NCBI RefSeq assembly: GCF_005144415.1
Contig: NZ_SWJE01000008.1
Location: forward strand, 62,001 to 126,000
Direction of reading: 5' to 3'
From: Trinickia terrae
GTDB lineage: Bacteria > Pseudomonadota > Gammaproteobacteria > Burkholderiales > Burkholderiaceae
Length of the DNA stretch: 64,000 nt
Shown here: one piece after another, positions 51,323-60,346 of the stretch
Position numbering within the stretch: position 1 is the first letter of the stretch
How the letters are laid out: each line of letters opens with the position of its first letter
Notes under the pieces: model-generated
What the model saw: only the letters and a program-made list of their open reading frames with translations
What the model was told of the DNA's origin: nothing
The model's database searches: none
Translations under genes and position numbers: made by a program

Positions 51323-54025
51323 ATGGACATCGATATCCGCACGCTGCTGAGCCGTCTGAACCCGGCATGCAAGCACGCAATGGAACAGGCCGCGCAGCTG
51401 TGCGTGCGGCAGACGCACTACAACGTGGACGTCGAGCATCTGCTGCTGCAGCTGCTCGAATCGAACGCGCCCGATCTGCGCGTGATTCTCGAACGCTTCA
51501 ACATCTCGGCCGCCGACGTGACCGAGTCGCTGCAAAACGCGGTCGATCAGTTCAAGCGCGGCAATGGCAGAACGCCCGCGCTGTCGCCGAATTTCTCGCC
51601 GCTGTTCCAGGAGGCATGGCTGCTCAGCTCGATGCTGCTCGCCGAGCAGCAGATCCGCTCGGGCACGATCGTGCTTGCGCTGCTCGAACTGGATAGCATG
51701 CGCGGGCTGCTCCTCGACTCGGCGCCTGCCCTGCTGAAGATTCCGCGCGCCGCGCTGCGGGATGCGTTGCCGGCACTGGCGGCGAACTCGTCCGAAGACG
51801 GCGGCCGGGCAGCGCCGCAAACCACGGTCCCGGGTGCCGCAACCGTGCCGGCGGGCGGCCTGTCTCAAGCGATGCCGACCATGACCGCGGCGAGCGGCGG
51901 CCGTTCTTCCGCGCTCGCGCAATATACGGTGGACATGACCGCGCTCGCGCGCGAAGGCGCGAGCGATCCGATCTGCGGGCGCGATGCGGAGATCCGTCAG
52001 TTGATCGACGTGCTGCTGCGGCGCCGTCAGAACAACCCGATCCTGACAGGCGAGGCGGGTGTCGGCAAAACCGCGGTCGTCGAAGGTTTCGCGCAGCGCG
52101 TGGTGTCGGGCGAGGTGCCGCCGGCGCTCGCCAATGTCTCGGTGCGTTCGCTCGATCTTGCGTTGCTCCAGGCGGGCGCCGGGGTCAAGGGCGAATTCGA
52201 GAACCGGCTGAAATCGGTGATTGCGGAGGTCAAGGCGTCGCCTGTCCCCGTGATTCTTTTCATCGACGAGGCCCATCAGCTGATCGGCGCGGGCGGCAGC
52301 GAAGGTCAGGGCGACGCGGCGAATCTGCTCAAGCCCGCGCTTGCGCGCGGCGAGCTGCGCACGATCGCCGCCACGACCTGGGCCGAATACAAGAAGTATG
52401 TCGAGCGCGATCCCGCCCTCGCGCGCCGCTTCCAGGTCGTGAAGGTCGAAGAGCCTAGCGAGGCTGTCGCCGTTGAAATGCTGCGCGGCATGGTCCAGAA
52501 GCTCGAAGCGCATCACGGCGTGGAGATTCTCGACGAGGCGGTGCGCGATGCCGTGAAGCTGTCGCATCGCTACATCTCGGGCAGGCAGCTGCCGGACAAG
52601 GCCGTCAGCCTGCTCGATACGGCATGCGCGCGCGTGGCGCTCGGCCAGAACGGCGTGCCGGAAGAGATCGAGGCGCTGGGCCGCGCGCTCGACTCGGCGG
52701 AAAACCAGTTGCGCATCCTGCGTCACGAGGCGGCCACGGGCGCCGAGCGCGGGGATGCCATCGCGGCGCTCGTCCGTCAGCTCGACGAACAGCGTGCGCA
52801 GCGCACGCGCCTGAACGAGAAGCTGATCACCGAGAAGCGCGTCGTCGGCGAAATTCTGGCGTGGCGGCGCAAGATCGCACGCACGCTGACCGAGCCGCAG
52901 GCAGCCGGCGACGAAGAAGACAGCGAGTCGCTGGCTGCCAATCTGCGACGCCTCGAGAAGGGCCTGGAAGCCGTGCGCAGCGATGAGCCGATGGTGCCGG
53001 TGTGTGTCGATTCCACCGTGGTCGCCAAGGTGGTTTCGGGCTGGACGGGGATTCCGGTCGGCGACATGCTGGCCGATGAACTCCACACGGTGCTTTACCT
53101 GCACGAAAAGCTCGCGGCGCGCGTGGTCGGCCAGGACGAGGCGCTCGAGGCGATCGCGCGGCGCGTGCGCACGTTTCGCGCGGATCTCGGCGAGCCGGGC
53201 AAGCCCGTCGGCGTCTTCCTGCTGGTCGGCCCGAGCGGCGTAGGCAAGACCGAGACGGCCGCCGCGCTGGCCGACATGCTGTACGGCGGCGAGCGCAACA
53301 TGATTACCGTGAACATGTCCGAATTCCAGGAGGCGCACAGCGTCTCCGGCCTGAAGGGGGCGCCCCCGGGCTACGTCGGCTATGGCCGGGGCGGCGTGCT
53401 GACGGAAGCCGTGCGGCGGCGTCCGTACAGCGTCGTGCTGCTGGATGAAATGGAGAAAGCTCATCCCGATGTGCTCGAGCTGTTCTTCCAGGTGTTCGAC
53501 AAGGGCGTGATGGAGGACGGCGAAGGCATCTCGATCGACTTCAGGAACACGCTGATCCTGCTGACCTCGAACGCCGCGCAGGACGTCATCACGGAAGCAT
53601 GCCAGGGCGGCCGCCGCCCGCCTCCCGGCGAGCTGATCGAGCGGCTGCGGCCCGCGTTGCTCAAACAATTCAGCCCGGCGTTTCTTGGCCGCATGGTGCT
53701 GGTGCCTTACTACCACCTCGGCGACGCGCAGATCACGGCGATCGTGAACCTGAAGCTCGGGCGGCTTGCCGAGCGCTTCGAGCGCAACCATCATGCGCAA
53801 CTGACGTGGGACGACCGGTTCGCGCAGATCATCGCCGAGCGCTGCAAGGAAGTGGACAGCGGTGCGCGCAACGTCGATCACATCCTCACGCAATACGTGC
53901 TGCCCGAACTGGCGCGCGAAGTGCTCGAACGCATGTCGATGGCGAAGCCGTTCGGCGGGGTGCGCCTCGAATTCGCGCAGGACGGCAGCGTCTCTTTCCG
54001 TTTCGCGGCGCGCGAGGAGACCTGA
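51323..54025 (+). CDS. clpV: T6SS AAA+ ATPase ClpV (TssH)
   Basis: A 900-residue ClpV/TssH disaggregase. The N-terminal Clp repeat domain occupies about residues 1-160 (LLSRLNPACKHAMEQAAQLC, NVDVEHLLLQLLESNAPDLR). The first AAA+ module has Walker A GEAGVGKT (243-250) and Walker B LFIDEAHQL. The middle coiled coil is about 450-560. The second module has GPSGVGKT (636-643) and VVLLDEMEKAHPDV. It disassembles the contracted TssB/TssC sheath so that it can fire again. The ATG follows the tssG stop by 24 bp; vgrG follows. Confidence 0.97.
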   Translation: MDIDIRTLLSRLNPACKHAMEQAAQLCVRQTHYNVDVEHLLLQLLESNAPDLRVILERFNISAADVTESLQNAVDQFKRGNGRTPALSPNFSPLFQEAWLLSSMLLAEQQIRSGTIVLALLELDSMRGLLLDSAPALLKIPRAALRDALPALAANSSEDGGRAAPQTTVPGAATVPAGGLSQAMPTMTAASGGRSSALAQYTVDMTALAREGASDPICGRDAEIRQLIDVLLRRRQNNPILTGEAGVGKTAVVEGFAQRVVSGEVPPALANVSVRSLDLALLQAGAGVKGEFENRLKSVIAEVKASPVPVILFIDEAHQLIGAGGSEGQGDAANLLKPALARGELRTIAATTWAEYKKYVERDPALARRFQVVKVEEPSEAVAVEMLRGMVQKLEAHHGVEILDEAVRDAVKLSHRYISGRQLPDKAVSLLDTACARVALGQNGVPEEIEALGRALDSAENQLRILRHEAATGAERGDAIAALVRQLDEQRAQRTRLNEKLITEKRVVGEILAWRRKIARTLTEPQAAGDEEDSESLAANLRRLEKGLEAVRSDEPMVPVCVDSTVVAKVVSGWTGIPVGDMLADELHTVLYLHEKLAARVVGQDEALEAIARRVRTFRADLGEPGKPVGVFLLVGPSGVGKTETAAALADMLYGGERNMITVNMSEFQEAHSVSGLKGAPPGYVGYGRGGVLTEAVRRRPYSVVLLDEMEKAHPDVLELFFQVFDKGVMEDGEGISIDFRNTLILLTSNAAQDVITEACQGGRRPPPGELIERLRPALLKQFSPAFLGRMVLVPYYHLGDAQITAIVNLKLGRLAERFERNHHAQLTWDDRFAQIIAERCKEVDSGARNVDHILTQYVLPELAREVLERMSMAKPFGGVRLEFAQDGSVSFRFAAREET

Positions 54026-54026
54026 C

Positions 54027-55928
54027 GTGCAAGCCGCAAACGCGACCCAGGCGGGCTGCCTGCTTTCGATCAGCACGCCGTTCGGCAAGGACGTCCTGCT
54101 GCTCGACGGCCTGGGCGGACGCGAAGCGATTTCAGCGCCGTTTCACTTCGATCTGCGCATGCGCTCGTCGAACCTCGCGCTCGATGCGCAGGCGATCGTC
54201 GGCAAGAGCGCGACCGTGACGCTGCAGGTGCCGTCGGGCCCGAAGCGCTATATCCACGGCATCGTCACCCGCTTTGCACAGATCGGCGCCGATGCACGGC
54301 ACGGCTTCTATACCGCTGAACTCGCACCGCGGCTGTGGCTGCTCGGGCTCGGGAGCGACCGGGCGATCTATCAGAACCTGAGTGCGCTCGACATCATCGA
54401 ACAGGTGCTGCAGAAGTTCGGCGTCGCGATCGAGCTACGCGTGAAAGGCACGTACGCAGTGCGCGAATACTGCGTGCAATACGATGAAAGCGCGTTGCAG
54501 TTCATCTCGCGGCTGATGGAGGAAGAGGGCATCTTCTACTTCTTCATGTTCGCCGACGGCGCGCACACGATGGTGCTCGGCGACAGCACCGCCGCGCACA
54601 AGCCGGGCAAGACCGACTCGCACCTCTGGTACTCCAGCGACTCGGTCGCGCATCGGCAGGCCGACCGGATCGAAGCCTTCGAGATGACGACGGGACTCGT
54701 GGAAGCCGAGCAGATCGTCGCCGACTACGACTACACGAAGGCCGCGCTCCTGACGGCCAATTCGGCGGCCGGCAGCGGGCCGGCGAGCGGGACGCGCTAT
54801 ACCTTTCCCGGCCGCTATGCGACGGCCGCGGACGGCACGCGCACGGCGAAGCTGCGGCTCGCGGCGCATCAACTGGGGCAGCGCACGGGGCGCGCCGAGA
54901 GCGGAATCTGCACGCTCACCGCCGGCGCGAGCTTCACGCTGGGCGGTCACGCGAACCCTGCATTCAACGTGTCGTACGTGATCTGCGCGGTGTCGCACAG
55001 CGCCTCGAACGATCGATATGCCAACGGCTTCGACGTCATCCCGGCTTCGGTCGCATTCCGTCCGCCGCTCGTGACGCCCAAGCCGATGGTCGCCGGGACT
55101 CACACAGCGGTCGTCACCGGTTCGTCGGGGGAAGAGATCTGGACCGATGCGTATGGCCGCATCAAGCTGAAGTTCCACTGGGACCGTTCGGCCGGCGCCA
55201 ACGAAAACAGTTCTTGCTGGGTGCGCGTTGCGCAGGCCGCGGCGGGCAACGGGTGGGGGCACCTGGTTCTGCCGCGGGTGGGACAGGAGGTGGTCGTGAG
55301 CTACGTCGACGGCGATCCCGACCGGCCGCTCGTGACCGGCAGCGTCTACAACCGCCAGGGCACGTTGCCCGTCGGCCTGCCTGCGTCGCAGACCCAAAGC
55401 GTGATGCGCTCGCGTTCGTCGAAAGGGGGCACCGCCGGCAACGAAATCCGGATGGACGACAAGCTCAATAGCGAGGAACTGTATTTTCACGCGCAGAAAG
55501 ACCTGAATATCGCCGTCGAAAACGCGCTGTCCACGACGGTGATGGCGGGCGCGGAAACGCATGTCGTGCAAAAGGGCGATCGCAGCGTCGACGTGCAGAA
55601 AGGCAACGAGACGCACAAGGTGAAAGGCACGCGCTCGGTCGATGTGACCGGCGACGAGACCCACACGAATCACGCAGCGTTTACGCGAAAAGTCAGCGGC
55701 AACTACACGCTGAAGGTGAGCGGCAATCTCGTCATCGATGTGACCGGTTCGATCAGCATCAAGGCAGGCACGTCGATCCAGAACCAGGCGGGCACGACGC
55801 TCGCCAACAAGGCCGGTACGGCGCTCAGCAACGAGGCGTTGCAAGTGGAAAGCAAGGCCTCGGCGATGCAGACGATCGACGGCGGCACGATGCTCGCGCT
55901 CAAGGGCGCGCTCGTCAAGCTCAACTGA
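54027..55928 (+). CDS. vgrG: T6SS spike protein VgrG (TssI)
   Basis: A 633-residue VgrG. The gp27-like part has LLSISTPFGKDVLLLDGLGG, FIEQ-type helix IIEQVLQKFGVAIELRVKGT, YDESALQFISRLMEEEGIFY and FFMFADGAHTMVLGDS. The gp5-like OB fold holds IWTDAYGRIKLKFHWDRSAG and SCWVRVAQAAAGNGWGHLVL. A beta-helix needle of repeated AETHVVQKGDRSVDVQKGNE-type units ends it. There is no C-terminal effector domain. The GTG at 54027 follows GAGGAG at 7 nt and comes right after clpV. Cargo genes follow immediately. Confidence 0.96.
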   Translation: MQAANATQAGCLLSISTPFGKDVLLLDGLGGREAISAPFHFDLRMRSSNLALDAQAIVGKSATVTLQVPSGPKRYIHGIVTRFAQIGADARHGFYTAELAPRLWLLGLGSDRAIYQNLSALDIIEQVLQKFGVAIELRVKGTYAVREYCVQYDESALQFISRLMEEEGIFYFFMFADGAHTMVLGDSTAAHKPGKTDSHLWYSSDSVAHRQADRIEAFEMTTGLVEAEQIVADYDYTKAALLTANSAAGSGPASGTRYTFPGRYATAADGTRTAKLRLAAHQLGQRTGRAESGICTLTAGASFTLGGHANPAFNVSYVICAVSHSASNDRYANGFDVIPASVAFRPPLVTPKPMVAGTHTAVVTGSSGEEIWTDAYGRIKLKFHWDRSAGANENSSCWVRVAQAAAGNGWGHLVLPRVGQEVVVSYVDGDPDRPLVTGSVYNRQGTLPVGLPASQTQSVMRSRSSKGGTAGNEIRMDDKLNSEELYFHAQKDLNIAVENALSTTVMAGAETHVVQKGDRSVDVQKGNETHKVKGTRSVDVTGDETHTNHAAFTRKVSGNYTLKVSGNLVIDVTGSISIKAGTSIQNQAGTTLANKAGTALSNEALQVESKASAMQTIDGGTMLALKGALVKLN

Positions 55929-55936
55929 GGCGCGAG

Positions 55937-56674
55937 ATGAGCCCATTGCCGCCCACCGCCGAACCTGCTGCGTCCGTCGCTGCGCCCGGCGCGTCCGCGC
56001 ACGCGACGCTCATGGAGACGCGCGATGCAACGGGGCGGCTGGTGAGCCGCATGCCGATGCTCGATGGCGTTCCGCACGGGCAGGTGGTCATGTACGGAGC
56101 GCTCGCCGTACCCGTGCTGGAGGCGCACTACGAGCATGGTGCGTTGTCGGGCCTGGTGCGCACCTTCGACACGACAGGCGCGCTTCTTCAGGAGGCCGCG
56201 TACGTGGCGGGGCAACTTCACGGCACGACGACGACCTGGCAGGACGGCCGCGTCGCTTCACGCCAGCACTACGCGCATGGCGTGCTGCACGGGACCGCCG
56301 TGTTTTATGCGCCGTCGGGACTGGTGAGCGCGCGGCTTGCCTACGAGGCCGGCAAGCTCACAGGCGAAGCATTGCATCTGCACGAGGGGACAGTCGTTCG
56401 ACGTGCTTCGTACAGCAAAGGCGTCCTCGAAGGCGAGACGCGCGACTACGCGAGCGACGGCACGCTCGTGCAGGCGTCCCCCTACAAGGGCGGCCTGCTG
56501 CACGGCACGGTGCGGCGCTACGGCGCCGATGGCCGCGTGAACGAAGAGCGGGCCTATGCGAACGGCAAGCCGCTTGGCGAGGCCCGCAAAGTGGCCGCGC
56601 CCGCGCCGCAGGATGGCGCGGCGACAGGCGGGCAGCGCCTCGCCAAGCAGCTTGAAAAATGGGTGAAGGGCTGA
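55937..56674 (+). CDS. MORN/YwqK-like repeat protein next to VgrG
   Basis: A 245-residue protein built of about seven MORN-like repeats of the YwqK type, each near 22 residues: SRMPMLDGVPHGQVVMYGAL, HYEHGALSGLVRTFDTTGAL, AYVAGQLHGTTTTWQDGRVA, HYAHGVLHGTAVFYAPSGLV, SYSKGVLEGETRDYASDGTL, PYKGGLLHGTVRRYGADGRV. No signal peptide or membrane helix is present; the C-terminus is basic. Located between vgrG and the PAAR-like gene, it is probably an adaptor or an immunity-type protein. Its stop is followed by the next start within 3 bp. Confidence 0.85.
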   Translation: MSPLPPTAEPAASVAAPGASAHATLMETRDATGRLVSRMPMLDGVPHGQVVMYGALAVPVLEAHYEHGALSGLVRTFDTTGALLQEAAYVAGQLHGTTTTWQDGRVASRQHYAHGVLHGTAVFYAPSGLVSARLAYEAGKLTGEALHLHEGTVVRRASYSKGVLEGETRDYASDGTLVQASPYKGGLLHGTVRRYGADGRVNEERAYANGKPLGEARKVAAPAPQDGAATGGQRLAKQLEKWVKG

Positions 56675-56676
56675 CC

Positions 56677-57063
56677 GTGAGCTTTCTGATAACGACCGGA
56701 GCGACCATGCAATGCAGTTTCGGCGCCGCGCCCGCCGTGTTGAACGTGCTGCCTGTCAACCGCGTGCTCGCGGGTGCGCCTGCCGCAACGATCATGGATC
56801 ACTTGCCGATGGTCAACGTGGCGCCGTTCGGCGTCTGTTCGTGCGCGGCGAATCCGATGGTGGCGGCGGCGACGGCGGCGGCGCTGGGCGTGCTGACGCC
56901 GATGCCTTGCGTGCCGATGACGATGGCGCCGTGGCTGCCGGGCTCGCCGACGGTCCTGATCGGTGCAATGCCGGCCTTGCAGAACGCGTCGAAGCTGATG
57001 TGCGCATGGGGCGGCGTCATCTCGATCCTTGCGCCGGCGCAGTTCACGACCCTGGTTCCCTGA
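56677..57063 (+). CDS. DUF4280 PAAR-like spike-tip protein
   Basis: A 128-residue DUF4280 protein. Typical are TTGATMQCSFGAAPAVLNVL, NVAPFGVCSCAANPMVAAAT, PMPCVPMTMAPWLPGSPTVL and LMCAWGGVISILAPAQ, with several cysteines. DUF4280 proteins are PAAR-like and are thought to sharpen the VgrG tip and load effectors. The GTG at 56677 is chosen because GAAGGG lies 6 nt before it; an ATG at 56659 would overlap the MORN gene. No toxin extension is attached, so any effector must be carried separately. Confidence 0.88.
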   Translation: MSFLITTGATMQCSFGAAPAVLNVLPVNRVLAGAPAATIMDHLPMVNVAPFGVCSCAANPMVAAATAAALGVLTPMPCVPMTMAPWLPGSPTVLIGAMPALQNASKLMCAWGGVISILAPAQFTTLVP

Positions 57064-57075
57064 GGAAAACACGCC

Positions 57076-57345
57076 ATGCAATACGTTTTTTCGATGACCG
57101 CGCGCATGGTGACCATCGTACTGGTTTGTGCGATGGCGCTATGCGTGCTTCTGTTCCTGCTGGGGATCGAGATCGGCGTGCGTTACGTGGCGCCGGCGAA
57201 AGCGCCTGCAACGGCGTCGGCGTCGCAGGCGGTGCCGGTCTCGCAAGGCGGGACGGCAACCGATGCCGCCGGCGAAGGCCCATCGCATTCCGAAAGCGAC
57301 CAGGCCGGCACAGCATCCACAGCAGCGGCTTCCTCCACCAATTGA
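57076..57345 (+). CDS. Small single-pass membrane protein in the T6SS cargo region
   Basis: An 89-residue protein with one transmembrane helix (about residues 12-32: TIVLVCAMALCVLLFLLGIE) near the N-terminus and a periplasmic-side tail rich in Ala, Ser, Thr and Gln. No cysteine-based lipobox exists. GAGGAAAACACGCC precedes the ATG. It lies 12 bp after the DUF4280 gene and 14 bp before the binding-protein gene. The size and topology fit an immunity or assembly protein, but no toxin has been recognised. Function unknown. Confidence 0.65.
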   Translation: MQYVFSMTARMVTIVLVCAMALCVLLFLLGIEIGVRYVAPAKAPATASASQAVPVSQGGTATDAAGEGPSHSESDQAGTASTAAASSTN

Positions 57346-57359
57346 ACGTGCCTACTGAC

Positions 57360-58328
57360 ATGCTCTTCGCGTTTTCAACTCTTGTCTCTGCGCTCCAACT
57401 GTACTGCCGCGCTACGCATCCCGCGCACGCGTTGCGCGGCGCGTGGCGCAGGCTGACCGTGACGATCGGCGGAGCGGTCATCATGCTTGCAGGCGTGCCG
57501 GCGCTCGCGTCGGGCTCGGCTGCGGCGAGCGCGCCCATCGCAAGCGCGCCGGTGGCCACTTCGACGGGCCTCATGCTCATGCCCGACGGCCGGCTCCTCG
57601 CGCCCGAGTTCGCCCGCATCGTGAGCCGGGGCGAGCTTGTCGTCGCGGTGCTGGGTGTCGATCAGCCGCCGTTCTTCGAAGAGCACAACGGTCAGCTGAG
57701 CGGCGTCGACATCGATATCGCCAAGGAAATCGCGGCAAAGCTCGGCGTCAAGGTGAGCTTCAACCGCGACGCGAAGACCTACGACGGCGTCGTGAATCTG
57801 CTCGCGAGCGGTCAGGCCGATCTGGCGATCAGCAAGCTCTCGCGAACGCTGTCGCGGGCTCAGGTGATCGGCTTCAGCACGCCTTATATCCGGCTGCATC
57901 GCGCGCTGCTGCTGAACCGCGTGAAGTTCGCGATGCTCGCGCACGGCCGCGCCGTGCCCGACGTCGTCCGTACCTACGACGGCACGCTCGGGGTGGTCAG
58001 GAATTCGTCGTATGCCACCTACGTTGCGAGTAATTTCCCGCAGGCGAAGGTGCTGGCCTATCCGAGTTGGGAGGCCTTGCTCAAGGCGCTCGATGCGGGC
58101 GAAGTCACGGCTGCCTATCGCGATGAATTCGAAGTCAAGCACGTGCTCAAGCGTGACCCGACCGCTTCGCTGCGGCTGCGCGTCGTGACCCTGGAAGACC
58201 TCGACGACGCGATCGCGATCGGCGCGAACGTCAATGCGCCGACATTGCTCGCATTCGTCAACCAGTTTCTCGCCGAACGCGGCAAAAAGATCGACGTGAC
58301 GGACTTGCTGCAGGCCTCAAACAACTAA
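57360..58328 (+). CDS. Periplasmic amino-acid-type solute-binding protein inside the T6SS operon
   Basis: A 322-residue family-3 solute-binding protein. An N-terminal hydrophobic signal (about residues 30-50: LTVTIGGAVIMLAGVPALAS) is followed by an Ala/Ser linker and the domain VSRGELVVAVLGVDQPPFFE, GVDIDIAKEIAAKLGVKVSF, VVNLLASGQADLAISKLSRT, GVVRNSSYATYVASNFPQAK and VTAAYRDEFEVKHVL. It should bind a polar amino acid in the periplasm. No ABC transporter is encoded nearby; the next genes are two SDF carriers and a racemase. The start is uncertain (GTG 57348 is possible), without a clear ribosome site. Confidence 0.85.
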   Translation: MLFAFSTLVSALQLYCRATHPAHALRGAWRRLTVTIGGAVIMLAGVPALASGSAAASAPIASAPVATSTGLMLMPDGRLLAPEFARIVSRGELVVAVLGVDQPPFFEEHNGQLSGVDIDIAKEIAAKLGVKVSFNRDAKTYDGVVNLLASGQADLAISKLSRTLSRAQVIGFSTPYIRLHRALLLNRVKFAMLAHGRAVPDVVRTYDGTLGVVRNSSYATYVASNFPQAKVLAYPSWEALLKALDAGEVTAAYRDEFEVKHVLKRDPTASLRLRVVTLEDLDDAIAIGANVNAPTLLAFVNQFLAERGKKIDVTDLLQASNN

Positions 58329-58351
58329 TCGGACCGATCGGGAAAGCAACA

Positions 58352-59626
58352 ATGAATTCCAGCAGGATATATGCGTACGCCGTGAACCCTTGGGTGGTGA
58401 TCGGCAGTCTCGCGCTCGGGGGCGCATTCGGCCTGGCGCTGCCGGAGATGGCTCGGAGATTGGCCGTGGTCGGCGACGTCTACGTCAATTTGCTGAAGAT
58501 GACGACGCTGCCGTTCATGGTCTCGGCCGTGATCTTCAGCCTGCAGCGCCTGTTCCGCGAAGGCGGCACGGCGCGGCTGATGCTGCGCGTCGTCACGGTG
58601 TTTCTCGGTGCGTCGGCAACGGTCGCGGTCGTCGGCGCGCTGGTGCTGCTCGTGTTGCGCCCGGGCGTCAACCTGCCGAGCTCGACGATGCAAACCTTCG
58701 GGCTGATGGTCGGCAGCGATTCGGCATCGAACGAAGTGGTCATGCATCTCTACGGCACGGACCCGGTCGAGAAAGGGGTGAGCTTCGCCGAAGTGCTGAC
58801 CAGTCTCGTGCCCACGAACATCTTCGCCGCGCTCGCCAACGGCGAGGCGCTGAAGGCGCTCGTATTCGCCCTGCTGTTCGGGCTCGCGGTCGGCCGGGTG
58901 CCGCAGCGGATTTCCGTCGGCCTGAGCCAGGCGCTCGAAACGATCTATCACGCCTGCCAGAAGCTGATGCACTGGCTCAGCTATCCATTGCCGCTGATCC
59001 TGTTCTGCATGAGCGCGGCGCAACTCGGCAAATCGGGCATGGGGCCGTTGCACGCGATGCTGCAGTTCGTCATTGCGTTCTTCATCGCCGCCGTCGTGCT
59101 GCTGTCGCTGTCGGCCACCGTCATCTGGAAACGTTCGGGCCGGCCGCTCGGCACGACGCTCGCCGCGCTGCGCGCGCCTTTCGCGCTTGCGCTCGCGACG
59201 CGCAACAGCGCCGCGTGCATGCCGAGCATGATCGAAAGCATGGTCGAGCGGCTGGGCTTCCCGCGCGCCGGGGTCGAGCTGATGGTGCCGCTGACCGTGT
59301 CGTTGCTGCGCATCGGCCCGATGGTCTACTACGTCTGCGCCACGGTCTTCATTGCCCAGCTGTATGGCCATCCGCTCGGTGTCGTCGAGGTCTGCACGGT
59401 GTTGTTCGCGTCGGTGCTCGCCGGATTCGCGTCGGCAGGCATGACAGGTCTCGTCACGGTTTCGCTGATCGGCATGACCTGCGTCTATCTGAGCCTGCCC
59501 TTCGAGGCCGCGTTCATCCTGTTCCTCGCGGTCGATCCGCTGTGCGACATGTTGCGCACGCTGATTCTCGTCATCGGCAACACGGCGGCCGTGTCGGTGA
59601 TCTGTCCGCGTCCGCTCGAAATCTAG
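58352..59626 (+). CDS. SDF/DAACS family carrier with altered cation-site motif (first)
   Basis: A 424-residue dicarboxylate/amino acid:cation symporter-family protein with the usual eight helices and two re-entrant loops. The serine-rich loop reads ALATRNSAACMPSMIESM. The NMDGT motif of TM7 is replaced by LLRIGP. In TM8 VDPLCDMLRTLILVIGN keeps the Asp and Arg that bind the substrate's amino group and side-chain carboxylate in GltPh (D394, R397 by eye), but N401 and D405 positions are Leu and Asn. Cation coupling is thus likely altered. It lies 23 bp after the binding-protein gene and 9 bp before the racemase gene. Confidence 0.9.
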   Translation: MNSSRIYAYAVNPWVVIGSLALGGAFGLALPEMARRLAVVGDVYVNLLKMTTLPFMVSAVIFSLQRLFREGGTARLMLRVVTVFLGASATVAVVGALVLLVLRPGVNLPSSTMQTFGLMVGSDSASNEVVMHLYGTDPVEKGVSFAEVLTSLVPTNIFAALANGEALKALVFALLFGLAVGRVPQRISVGLSQALETIYHACQKLMHWLSYPLPLILFCMSAAQLGKSGMGPLHAMLQFVIAFFIAAVVLLSLSATVIWKRSGRPLGTTLAALRAPFALALATRNSAACMPSMIESMVERLGFPRAGVELMVPLTVSLLRIGPMVYYVCATVFIAQLYGHPLGVVEVCTVLFASVLAGFASAGMTGLVTVSLIGMTCVYLSLPFEAAFILFLAVDPLCDMLRTLILVIGNTAAVSVICPRPLEI

Positions 59627-59635
59627 GAGAACGGC

Positions 59636-60346
59636 ATGGCACTGATCGGCATTCTGGGCGGCATGGGACCGCTCGCGACCGTCGATTTCATGGAGCGGGT
59701 CATCCAGCTCACGAGCACGGCGGGGGCGCTGCGCGACCAGCAGCATCTGCCGCTGCTCGTGGCCAATCTGCCGCATATCCCCGATCGCTCGGAGGCGATG
59801 CGCGGGGGGGGCGAAGATCCGCTGCCGGCGCTGCTCGACGGTATCGACATGCTCAACCGCAACGGTGTCGAACTGATCGCCGTGCCGTGCAATTCGGCGC
59901 ACTGCTGGTACGACGCGATGCGTGCACGCAGCGGCGCGCCCATTCTGCATATCGCCGAAATCTGCGTTGACGCGATGCCGCCGGGCACGCGCCATGCCGC
60001 CGTGCTCGCGACGGACGGCACGCTGCATTCGGGGCTTTACCAGCGCATCCTCGCGGGGCGCGACATCGTACCCGTGGTGCCGGACGAAGGCACCCAGCGG
60101 AATCTCGACGCTTGCATCCATGCCGTGAAGGCCGGCGATCTCGTCCGGTCCGCGGAATATCTCTCGGCCGCACTGCACGATCTCGAAGCGCGCGGCGCCG
60201 AGGCGGCGCTCATGGGCTGCACGGAGATTCCGCTGGCGGCGCGGCACCTGAAGGCGCCGGTCATGACGCTCGTGGACAGCACGCTCGAACTGGCGCGCGC
60301 TACGGTGTCATACGGTCTTGCCCGTGGCTGGAACGTGCGCCGATGA
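59636..60346 (+). CDS. Aspartate/glutamate racemase family protein in the T6SS operon
   Basis: A 236-residue Asp/Glu racemase-superfamily enzyme, cofactor-independent. Both catalytic cysteines are present: Cys85 in AVPCNSAH and Cys195 in LMGCTEIPL. The N-terminal IGILGGMGPLATVDFMERVI is typical of aspartate racemases of the YgeA/RacX group rather than MurI. It should interconvert L- and D-aspartate or a related acidic amino acid in the cytoplasm. AGGAGAACGGC precedes the ATG. Its stop overlaps the start of the second carrier (ATGA, 60343-60346), so synthesis is coupled. Confidence 0.92.
   Translation: MALIGILGGMGPLATVDFMERVIQLTSTAGALRDQQHLPLLVANLPHIPDRSEAMRGGGEDPLPALLDGIDMLNRNGVELIAVPCNSAHCWYDAMRARSGAPILHIAEICVDAMPPGTRHAAVLATDGTLHSGLYQRILAGRDIVPVVPDEGTQRNLDACIHAVKAGDLVRSAEYLSAALHDLEARGAEAALMGCTEIPLAARHLKAPVMTLVDSTLELARATVSYGLARGWNVRR

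Noticed and set aside
51302-54088. 928-codon open frame antisense to clpV
   Set aside because: It mirrors the GC-rich codon pattern of clpV, is rich in Arg, His and Asp, and has no domain. Similar long antisense frames occur opposite tssC (45326-47554), the first SDF carrier and racemase (58325-60247) and the RND pump.
59636-60346. Glutamate racemase MurI
   Set aside because: Motifs PCNSAH and GCTEIPL with the N-terminal GILGGMGPLAT fit the aspartate racemase group better, and the location is not that of a cell-wall gene.
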